From Helicoverpa zea (lineage: Eukaryota > Arthropoda > Insecta > Lepidoptera > Noctuidae), in NCBI RefSeq assembly GCF_022581195.2, contig NC_061479.1, positions 2,604,001 through 2,668,000 of the forward strand: 64,000 nt of DNA, written 5' to 3'. Both the position numbers and the translations under genes were made by a program. Positions 30,994 through 43,200 of this stretch are shown here, one piece after another. Within the stretch, counting starts at the first letter, position 1; every line of letters starts with the position of its first letter. Under the pieces are notes generated by a model, which was given only the letters and a program-made list of their open reading frames with translations, did not search any database and was not told the DNA's origin.

Positions 30994-33900
30994 ATGATTT
31001 TAACTGTCTATTCTCTGTTTGTACTGACAGTATTTCCTGGATTTTTTATTTGTTTGCCGAACAGTAAGTTGTTTTTAAAACTAAACTAACCCCTGCACCG
31101 TTCATCCCTACTAATATTATAAATGCGAAAGTAACTCTGTCTGTCTGTCTGTTACGCTTTCACGTCTAAACCACTGAAGTGATTTTAATAAAATTTGGTA
31201 CAGAGATAGCGTAAGAAAGAACTTTTGAACTCCCGGACTTTTGAAGAATTCTCTTGGAGACACGATATAACCGAACTTTATGCGGGCGAAGCCGCGCGCG
31301 GAAGCTAGTTAGTTGTAGTCATCTGATGATTATCCTGCCTTAGGCCGGCGGCATTACACTTTTACTTTTCGCTCCAATAATTAACTTACGATATAAATGT
31401 AAACCCCCTTCGTAAGTAGCTTACAGTAATTCCTTAGAACTTTTTACAACTAACGGAAATTCGCACCCAATTTGTTATTGTTTGCTCAAACTTTTATTAT
31501 TCTTGTAAAAAATATATATCTTCTTATTAATCGTGCTGTATTTTAAAAAAAAACTGAATAAATGCTATCTTCTGATTCTTCAGTACGTGTATTAGTCGCT
31601 TCCGGTTCCTATCTATATTTAAATTTTAAATAGGTAACTTCTTGCTTTTGTAAAACAATCACTTATGGTAGATTCACTAGGTATCACTACTGTAAAAGTT
31701 GTCTGTTAGAAAGAGTACCTCGATAAATGGGCAAAAGTAAGTTCGAACCAACTTCGTCCTGGGCCTCATAATATTGTCATAATGTTTTATTATAATATAA
31801 GCTGTATTTCTTTTTCAGATATTTATTTTAAAGACGCTCCATACTTCTTCGGTTACAATGTAAATGATGTGTTAAACATCGACATACTAATGATTAACAA
31901 ACCAAATGACATGACGTTTTATATTTATATTTCCCCCGGCATTCCCGGTAAGTAATTATATTTGTATTATATACGTTCTACGTGGCGGAATCGCGAATCG
32001 AATTAATGTGACGGATGTCGACGTCGTGCCATACTGTGCAACGTCACGTCAGCTATTCAAAAGAAAATCGCGCCGCACCGGTAAAATCGGTCCAGTAGTT
32101 TTTGAGTTAATCAATTACGAACAAACAAAAATATTTTTTTTCCTCTTAGTAATAATAGTATAGATTGTATTTATTTACTTCATCTTCAGGCAAGAAATTC
32201 ACACTCCCAGATATCGAAGGTCACATTCAGTTGGGCACAGTAACACTTAAGTCTGTCAGTTATACAATCGATCTGGAATTGCGTGATGGGACCTCAACTA
32301 TCTGTACAGTGATAATAGCCGAAGGAAAATTGATAGATTATCAAAACTGTGAGTACTAAAATTATAGATGTAATGTACACACTACAACAGGGACCCGATT
32401 TTCCTAATTTTACTTAAGCGACATATGATTCACATTCGACTGAGATCCAATCACGACTCAATTACGATTGAACCGTATGTGGCATTCCGCAATTTTTTTT
32501 TTAATAAACGTTTTTATCCTTTTCTGTCATTTTATAATGAATCATTTTGTCTGTAAAAGATTTACGATTGTAATATGATTGTAGAGTAAACTACCGTATA
32601 GACCAAAATGGCAGACCAATCGCAAACCAATCGAATGTCGTTGGAATACGATTGGTCTTATATTAGTAGCAGAATGTCCAATATGGTTAAAACTGTTATT
32701 GCGATCATATTGTGATTCAATTTCTATTCGATTTTGACACGATTAACTTAGGCTGCGAACGCACAGGCAGGTGGCTTGCTTAGCGCCTAGTGTCTAGCGC
32801 GTCACCTAGCTAGCGAGTAGCCCCGTAAAACGAACGTTCTAAAATGAACGCGACCGGCTGCACTAGGCGCTAAGCAAGCCACCTGCCTGTGCGTTCGCGG
32901 CCTTAGGAGAATCGGGCACCTGTGTTCAAATTAAATTGACTGTCAGCCGCCGATGGTGAGTGAACGCTCAGTGAACGTCACGAAGTTCATACATACATAC
33001 ACAGGTATTCACTTTTTCGGCCATAGTTCCCATAGTTTCCCCATTCCTAGTCCATTAGTATCCCATCACAATAACCCCAGTAGTAGTAGTTTATTCCATA
33101 GTTGGCAATAGTTTAGCACCGAACCAGGGATTGTCCTTGGGTACATTTCTATGGTGTATACAGGGATAATCATCGGTTTTGTGTCACCACCTCATTATAG
33201 TTGTCTCAAAAGGGCTTCAGCGTGTTGGCTTCGGCCCCACGTTCGCCTTCCAAAAATCGACGCACATAAAAATAATGATTAATCTAAATAATTTCTGTTT
33301 CAGCTACTACGATTGTGTACAATAAAGATTGTTTAAACGATGGATATTGTACCATTCTTGTGGATTTTAATAAGTGTCCTTATCGAAGTGAGTATGTAGG
33401 TAGTAATATTAGTCTAAGATTCCATCTAGAGGCGACCTTCACCGATCTGCTTACCGGTTGAGAAGTAATTTTTATCTGGTTGCCTAAACACTTCCTTTCA
33501 AACTTAAATCAAAATCTGATCCTCTTGATTTTTTTTGGAATTCTTTACTTATTTATAACTAGCTTCTGCCCGCGACTTCGTACGCGGATCCTGTCCCTTA
33601 TGCCAGCGACTACGGGGTCAGCAAAATCAAAGATCTGAATCGTCTGATATTGAATTTTAAGGGCCCGTTGACTTGAAAACAACGGAATACGCATAGCCAT
33701 TAGAAACGTTCCATATATTTAATTTTTGTACTTCAACGGCAAAAGCACAGCAGACTAAACAAAACGCTGAGAACTGAACCGCAATAGACGCGACCATAGG
33801 GATAAAAGTAGTGATTCTAATTAGTCCGCATTTAAGTTGTGTGTGGCAAAAATATTACACGTATTATTACGTTAAAAAACATTAAATGTTACTGAGATGA

Positions 33901-36900
33901 CAAAGTCGTGATGACTTAGTGGAAGTCGTGGTGGTTTAGTGGGTAGAGAACCAATCTCTCAAGTATGAGCTTACGTCTTTGATTCCAGGTCTGGCAAGTA
34001 CCTGCCAATGCAACTTTTCTAAGTTCGTTTGTACTTTCTACGTATATTTTGGATACCAATGACCGTTATTTGGAGGGCATGTTAAACTGTAGGTTCCGGC
34101 TGTCATTGAACATTCTTGGCAGTCGTTATGGGTAGTCAGAAGCCAGTAAGTCTGACCAGTTTTACCAAGGGGTGTTGGGTTGAGCGGGTAACCGGGTTGT
34201 GGAGGTCAGATAGGCAGTCGCTCCTTAGGCTTGGCCGTCCAGAGTGGAGTCGCTAGAGCAGGGTTAGTAGCCCTGCTCGGAGGATAGGTGCCTCGTGGTA
34301 AGTGACCCACAGGGAGCGTGTAATCTGCGTTTAAAATCCGCCGAGGTATCCTCACATTTCAACCGCTCATGTCCATGTTGCCCTCTTGTTGCTATTCAGT
34401 GACTGATTCCCGGGGGCCCAGTAAGTGAGCTGGCGAGTCTCCACCTGCAATTTTTACATGTATCTAATACATTGTCATCGGCAGGTGCCATAGTTCCCGT
34501 AGTTTCCCCATTCCTAGTCCATTAGCATCCCATCACAATAGCCCAAGTAGTTTTCACCCACAGTTAGCAATGGTATAGCACAGAACCGGGGATTGTCTTT
34601 TTTTAACGACGTCCACCGGGGATTGTCCTTGGGTTCATTTCTATAGTGTATAAAGGGATAATCGTCGGTTTTGTGTCACCATTTCATTAAAGTTGTCTCA
34701 AAAGGGCTTCAGCGTGTTGGCTTCGGCCCCACGTTTGCCTCCCAAAAATTCGGAACTCTGTAGTCCCGAGGTCTGGAAGAGACATACAAAATAATAATGA
34801 GATATAACACAACAAATTCGGAGAGTGGGGGCTCGTGAGGAAACGTCTAAGTATGTAAAATTTGTACTAAGCAGTGACTTAACACAAAATTCAAGCGTGT
34901 TAATCTTCGTTATTATTTGTTTGTGAGAAGGAGAAAAGAAAAAATACGTATACATTATTTTAGGGTTATCTAAAAGAAGGACTAATTACTTTTTTTGATT
35001 CACCATACCTATTTCATAACATTCATTTCTATACATTTCAAGACAGTGTAGTATTGCTCTTGAAGTTCCACATCAGGTGTTCCAGATCTTCGATGTTTTT
35101 TCGTCAATAGAGAGTGCTTATCAGATTGAACCAGTTGTGCTAAAACGCAGGGGCGTAGCTACCGCCGTATCTGCCGTATCAATTATACGGGGCCCCCGGG
35201 CCACGGGGGCCCCAAAAGTGTGTAAAGACAAAAAATAAAAACTTCCTAATTTATTTTATTTTACAAATATCAAAATTCTGAATAGCAATTCTTTTTTTTT
35301 CCCGCCTTAAGCGTGCGTTCAAAAGTTAACAACACTCTACATCGTTATGGTGGGCTGCGGGACTTCCCCGTTTTACTTACTTCATCTTCAACTCAGCGGG
35401 GAATCCTTCATCGATATCGCGATTTACGTGTACGTTGTTGTACTTTACACTGGATATTAAACCACGGAGTTAGTAGCAGCATAAGGGGGGGGAGAGGGCG
35501 GTCCGCCACTGGTACCACGTCTCGGGGGGTGCCATCTCGGTCGACACATATCTGCACGACCAGGATGGCACGGGCAGAAGGGACAAGTCACTGAGGGTGC
35601 CATTCTAATCTGCAAAGCCTAGGTTCACTACCAGTCACTGCATGCTATTCAAAGAAGACGGATCGCAATCCATACAAAATTGCCCCACGTCCTATAACAA
35701 TGTGACGAATCTCAAAAAAAAGATAAAAATGTTAAAAATAATATGGCATACTCTCTAATTTCTTTTTTTCACACCTTCATATGAAAAAAATGCTTTAAAG
35801 ATTGTTTAGGCGCTGTTACGAAAACATCGTTCATGGGACTATTTATGGAATATTTTATTAAATTATTTTTTTCTCAAAACTTAAAAATTTCACACTGATT
35901 TTTAGGGTACAGTTAGAGAGCTGATATTTTCACAGATGATGTATTTCTGTTGCCGCTATAACAACAAATACTGAAAACTAGAATTAAATAAATATTTTGG
36001 GGGGCTCCCATACAACAAGCATGATTTTTTTGTCCGTTTTATAAATAATGGTACCTACGGAACCCTTCATGCGCGAGTCCGACTCGCACTTGGCCGGTTT
36101 TTATAAAACATGTTTGGGTTTTTTATATCCCAAATTTCAAAAATAGCTCTTTATAAGTTTGCAAAGACCCGTTTCCGGTTTCTTTACGTTAAATTAAACC
36201 TAGCAAAAACCACCACGAATGATTTCTACACGATTTTTAAGTACTTTTATTTACAATTTTAATCCATGATTATTGGGTGCTCAATAGTTAGTCCGCCGCG
36301 GGTGCCACCCGATGCTACGCCGCCACCGCACGGAGTGCAGTGCACTGTTTATTTACGCGCTTTATATAAATGTGCATTAAATGAGTGAAAGGAAAATAGA
36401 TTATCCCAGCGGCGCTGAGAAAAGAAAAAGTTAACAGAAAAGGGAAGAGGTTATAAAAAAAGTGCCATATAAGGGCCTCCAAACAATTTTTTATACGGGG
36501 CCCCGACAAGGCAAGCTACGCCACTGCTAAAACGTCATATCTTTATATGATATAGTCTAGCTGGGCTCCTGGGGTTCCACATCAGGTGTTTTACATCTTC
36601 AATTTTTATAAGTCAACAGAGAGTGCTTATCAGATTGAACAACTTTTGCTTAAACGTCATACCTCTATATACTATAGTCTAGCTGGGCCCCTGGAGTTCC
36701 ACATCAGGTGTTCTAGATCTTCAATTTGTATAAGTCAATAGAAAGTGCTTATCAAATTGAACAACTTTTGCTAAAACGTCATACCTGTATATGGTACAGA
36801 GAAGCTGGGCTCTTGGGGTGCCACATCAGGTGTTCCAGATCTTAAAATTTATTATCTCAGCTGAAAATGCTCATCACATGAAACAATTTTTGCCATGGCA

Positions 36901-39900
36901 TCATTTTTGTATCTCTTATAGTTTTGTTGGTCTGTTGGTGTTCTGCATCAGGTCTTCAAGTTTCGAAGATACATTATAGCCTATATGTTGACCAGGCTTA
37001 ATACTGATACAACAAAGAAAAAATCATTGAAATCCGTCCAGTAGTTCCGAAGATTAGCGTGTACAAACAAACAGACATACAGACATACAGACATACAGAC
37101 AGAATTTTTTTTTTTGGATTTGAGCTCCATTGCTGTTTCTAAACCCCACCCAATTATTATTTTTTAATATATTCAATGTACAGACACAGTTTTTTTACAG
37201 ATTTATTATATGTATAGATATGTATTTATTTATTATTTAGTACTAGCTTCCGCTCGCGGCTTCTCTCGCGGGTGTTGATAGTTAATATTTTATTATTTAA
37301 ATACCTACCTACTATACATATGCTGTCACTCGGTAATGTACCCAAAAGGCTGGCAGCATTGCCAAGTTGGATGGCAATGCTCAATTATTGTCGTGCGAGA
37401 TAAAAGGCAGCCTTAAAAGAATACCTACTTAATTCTATTTGTACTTAAATACTTTTCTTTCAGAAAATACAACAAACTTTCATTGTTCCAAGATCGATTT
37501 TCGACTGAGCATGTGCGCTTTTGAAAGTGAGTACGAAACCAATCTCAAATGGGGACAATTCTATGATAATGATAGTAAGTACAGAATAACCAGTATTTTT
37601 AATGGTATTTACATATAGACAGTACGTTATGTTCGTAGGTATAGTTATCACATAGCATCATTAAGTTCCGAAATAACATTCCTCACTCAAGTCCATACCA
37701 TGGAGCAAAATCTCCTAAGAAATTAGCGCGACACCATGCGGGGTGAGGGGGACGAGGAACATTACTTCTTTGGATACGAAAACTTTTTGTAATATTAAAT
37801 ATCGATCACAGGTATCTCATAGAGCCCCATCGGGGCCCAACAGGGCCAAGGTCTGCCGGGGCTGCGGGATTGTTCGAAAGAGTTACCGCGACCCTGGTAC
37901 TTAAAAGGCCTACGACGGAACACGACGGTTTTTAGCCAGTAAGAGTCTGAAACTCCCTTACCGCTGCTAACCCACAGCGGGGGGAACATTTGATGATTTT
38001 TGGCGTAGTTAGAAAAAAAAGGTGTCTCATAGAACCGTACGCAGTCATGCCCACCATACGAATTTAACCCAGAAGAAGGCGCCTGACCTGTCTGGTTTAT
38101 GGCATCTCAGCTCATATTTCATTCTTCTGTAGCACATACATAATTTATGGAGAAGAGGTTGACAATTGTAGCACCACGATCTTTGTTTTTCCCAGGGTCC
38201 GTTCAGACAGACCGGCCCGGAGAGGAGAGCAAATTCCCAACACGTTCAAAATCGAGTACTTAGTATTTGCAGTGTTTTATTCAATAGTTTTACAAAATGA
38301 TCTTATTATAGGGAAATATTAAAACTAAGTATCAAAATATTCATCCGCATCGCTGTCAGCTGGGATCGTGCCCAAAAGGCTGGCTGCATTGCCACGCTGG
38401 ATGGCAATGCATATCCTTTGACCGAAGTATAGGCCAGCCCTTTGGACTTTGTGCTCGAAGGCGCTCGGTGTGAAATAATAAGAGGAGCTGAGCTGATCGG
38501 CTCTGGCTGCGTACTTTTTCTCGGTCTTGCAGACGTTTGGCTCCGATTGCATGCTCTTTCAGCCGATCGGAGCCGATTCCGGTCTGTCTGAAAAAAAATG
38601 CGCGCCTATGCTTTCCGAGCTGTCTATGATTTCATATCTTAAATAAATTTCATTCCAGATCATATTGGATATATGCCGAATATAACATCGAAGATATCAA
38701 AATACCTATTCTTCTTAGAAGACTTTGACAACAATACTTTTGTGGGAATAGAGCCAAATAAGCATAAAATAGTCATGCAATCAAAGATTCGTAAGTGTTT
38801 CTCTATATTTACATATTTTCTGGTATTATTTTTTTATGTGGCCAAGAAGCCTTACGAGGCTAACCTAATTTTTTTTCCTTCTGTTTTGGCTGCCGTATTG
38901 TTCGAGCGAGTTTCCGCGGCCGTGGCACGTAAAGCGCTTAAGAAGGAACTTGGTGGGTTTTAGTCAGTAAGAGTCTGACACTACCTCACGTTACTAACCC
39001 ACAGCGGGAGGGGTAATTTGATGATTTCAAAGAGTGAGCAGCGTAAGGAAGTGTCAGACTCTTACTGATTAAAATCCATTATGTCTTCTAACTTTGTACA
39101 TATAATTCTTTCCAAATTTTATGGCCACTCGTACCTAACATTTCGCAAGTCGCTCCACAGAAACTATTTAATAATGGCGCGTCCCAGTACTCTGAAGTTA
39201 GTTACAAGTCGCCATCAAGATTGGCGAGAACCATACCAAGGAAAGTTATGTTTTTTTTAGGCGAAGACAAAAATGTGAGCATACTCCTGTTCAATGACAC
39301 GACACAGATTACATTTGATTGTGAAGAATATAAACGGTATACAAAACGTAAGTTTATCCACAGATTATATAGGTAATCTAGCAGGGCCAAGGCCCGCCGG
39401 GGCTGCGGAATGGTTCAAACGAGTTACCGCGGCCCTGGTACATAAAAGGCCTACGAAGGAACACGATGGATTTTTAGTCAGTAAAAGTCTGACACTCCCT
39501 CACCGCTGCTAACCCACAGTGGGCGGGGTCATTTGAACATTTTTGCCATATCGATAAAAAAGCCCAGAATTCATATTCTGGTAGTCGGGCCGATTTATTG
39601 TAGAAACTCTGCGTTGCACTATATATTTGAAATGAAATGAAATGAAATTATTTATTTGCTATGAATGTAGGTACAAAAATATGGTGTTAAGTGAAAGTAG
39701 AGTCCAGTACATTCTACCATGAGGCATGCACTATATTGCTATCAGTCTGTTCTCCTACAAAAAAATCGGTCACCGATATCAACAATGGGCAGCCTTAGTT
39801 TCATATAAGATGAACATGAATAGTTTAACACATTTTTTTTTAATTTACAGACTTATATGTAGGCCTTATTAATACAACAGAAAACAAAATAACGACAATG

Positions 39901-40221
39901 AGTGACAATAAAATTACGATTAAATACAATAAAGTATACAACGCTAGTATATTGTGCTGCATATACTATACGAAGTCTGAAAACACGCCTGAAACATATA
40001 TAACACGATATGTTGAAAACAAGACAATGTTGTTATTTTATTATAATTTGCCTGGTAAGTAAAAGATGCATTGGTACTTGCCTGATCTGGAATCGAGACA
40101 CTTTACTTGAGAGGATGGTTCTTTACACACTAGGCCACCACGATTTTCATACATACATACTTTTAGGGTTCCGTACCTCGAAAGGAAAAAACGGAACCCT
40201 TATAGGATCACTTTGTTGTCC

Positions 40222-40252
<31 letters not shown>

Positions 40253-43200
40253 AAGACCCTTTATCTTAAGAACGCGTGGACGTATCAAGCTGAAATTCAC
40301 ATGAAATACTCGGGCCTATTGTCCCTTTAGGGTGTGAAAATATCAAGCTTCTAAGCCAAGCCAATCAAAAGATACAACCGATTATGTCGATATTTTCAAC
40401 AAATTCTCGACACTCGCAAAGGAATCAAAACCTACAGGGTACTTCCCGTAAACTCAGAATCTTGAAATTTGGCATGAAGCATTGTTATATAATGCAAATA
40501 TAGGAAAAATTGCGAAAATCTCTTTTTTTTTGTTATATAATATAATAAAAATATTTTAATAAAATGAAACTTACTACCTTATTTCTCACGAACGAATAAA
40601 GGTACCAAATTGAAATTTATACCAAATACCTATGTCTATTGTCCCTTTAAGCAATGAAAAAATCAAACTTCTAAGTTAACGCGATCAAAAGATACAGCAG
40701 TTTTACCGACACCTTAGACGAATTTCCGTCACACGCTAGGGAATCAAAACCCACAAGGTACTTCCCGTGAACTCAGAATCTTAAAATTCGGCACGAAGCA
40801 ACGTTATATAGTACAGATAAAGGAAAAATTGCGAAAATGATAAATTTGAAGTTACATAAAATATTAAAATATTATTTTTGCTTACATGACATAAAATATT
40901 TTTTTAATAATTATAAACTTACTACCTACCCTTTTTCACATGAACGCGTAGAGATATTAAAGTTTTTAATAAAAAGTGAAATTCATATCAAACACTTCTT
41001 AAATATAATGGCCTCTAAACTGTGAAAAATTTTAAATCATTCAAAGGTCACCAAGGGCACCTTAGTATGAAAACCATACCCACGGCGGATACGAACGAAA
41101 TATAGCACAGTATAATGATAAAGGCTCTGATTTACTATGGCATTAGTCGCATCAATGTGAACCATGGGAATCTAGAGAAAATCAGGTGTAAACATCAAAT
41201 ATTTTCCTCATTTCAATGGGGAATTTAAACGACCAAGTTTGACGGATTTGAGAAATCATTTCTTTGTAGTGAAAGAGTATACTCGCCGTTTATTTCCATT
41301 GTCATCAGGTCAGGATCTGATGATGGAAATCCTGAGAAATCGAGGGCAACTATCAGAAATTGTAGGCATGCATAGGATTAAAACTTGATTCTCAGATGTA
41401 TGTCTGGTGATACTATCAAACAGTGAAGGTTTAGAGCTTATCTGATGATGGAGACGTGAGAAAGTCGAGAGAACTCGGTATGTTTTAGTTACGTCGTGTT
41501 TGGGCTTATATTATTCGTATTGACGAGAACTTTTCACAAAAGTTAAAAATAAAAACTTTTTACAAAAAAAAAAACAACTTCTAAAACAACAAGAAAACTG
41601 TTTATATGCATCGGTCTAGATCTCGGTGGTTAAATAAATATAGATGCATCCTCTAGACACCGACTTCTAGACCGATGCACCTAACATCTTTTTAATTTCT
41701 TTCTTGCTTTTGTTTTCTTGTCTTTTTTTTTATATGTTTGAAGTTGGATTTGTTTGTAAAATGCTACAAAATAAAATAATGCCGACTTTATAAAACAAAG
41801 AAAGGGACAGAATTACACTTTTGTCAAGGCTCTAGAAACGTAAAGCCAGCAGCGCCGAATCCTACTCTCTAGAAGTCGTCGTTACAATTCGACAGCTACA
41901 AGTCGTCAAGCGGTCTGCTTTAACCCAAGTTAGTAGTGAATTCTCATCACCTAAAATAAAATAAGCTCCAACACAAGGTTACGTTATAAATTGTAAAGGA
42001 GTTCCCATAACTATATCTGATCTTAGCTGTCGATCCCACAATGGCAGTCAAACCTATCTTTGTGGAAAGTCTTCGCCAATACGAATAAAATAAGCCCAAA
42101 CACGTGGTAGTTGCAACATACCGTTCGGGAGTTCCCTTGACTCTCTGTAGTCTCCATAATCAAATCAGCTCCAAACCTTCACTGTTTACCAGTACCCTCA
42201 AAAATACACTCACATGTCTGGTTATGACTCGATGCGTGCCTACAATATTCAAGAGTTGCCCTCGTTTTCTCAGGGTTTCCAGATCCTCATCAGATCCTGG
42301 TCATCCGGATTGGCACCTTCCTTCTTTATGAAATGTCTTTAACAATAAAAACTAGCATTGCAACCTGTACAATCCTCTGAAACTGCTTGTCTTTTATATT
42401 TTTCAAACGATCCTGGACATTCGTCTCCATGGAATTTTAATAAAATATTTATATTCAAAGAAACGTCATGCCATTCTCCACGATTTAAAACTACTTTGAT
42501 TCATGTCCGCCACTTTTTACAAAGCGGGTCAGATATGCCCCATGACCTTTAAGGCATAATTAGTTATTTTCAATCAGATTTCTGAATGATGACTATAAAA
42601 TGTTGTATATAAATAACTTCAATAAAATAACTTTTACAAGGTACTGGCCTACTATTTTAGTTATATTGTAAAATAAAAAATATTAACTATTTTGACTCTC
42701 ACGAAATTACCATAACTATGATTGTTCTAAACTGAACGGTTGGCGCGAAACTCACTTTTTATCTATACAGCATTTGTACGGAACCCTCGGTGCGCGATTC
42801 CGACTCGCACTTGGCCGGTTTTTTTAACTACAGATTTACAGCCTTACTTATAAAAATCATCTAATCACCATTTTAACTAATTACTACTTAAAGCCTTAAG
42901 AAGTGATTAAAATTTGAGTTCATTAGTAAAGACATGCTTAAGCAATGTTTATAAGTAAGAGTATTTCTTAAACAGCCCTTAAGTATTACTTATTATTTAA
43001 TTCACGTTTATAAGTCAAACTCAAAATTTTTTATTCCAAATAGGCCTATGAAAGCTCTTTCTAAACGTCAAAGCTAGGTGCACGGTTCCAAAGAGTTGGT
43101 CTCATGGAGAAGAACCATGGACACTCTTTTTAAAAGAAAATAAAATTAATTACATATTTCATACAGTTTTCTATCTAGTCCTGAGAATGTTATACAATCC

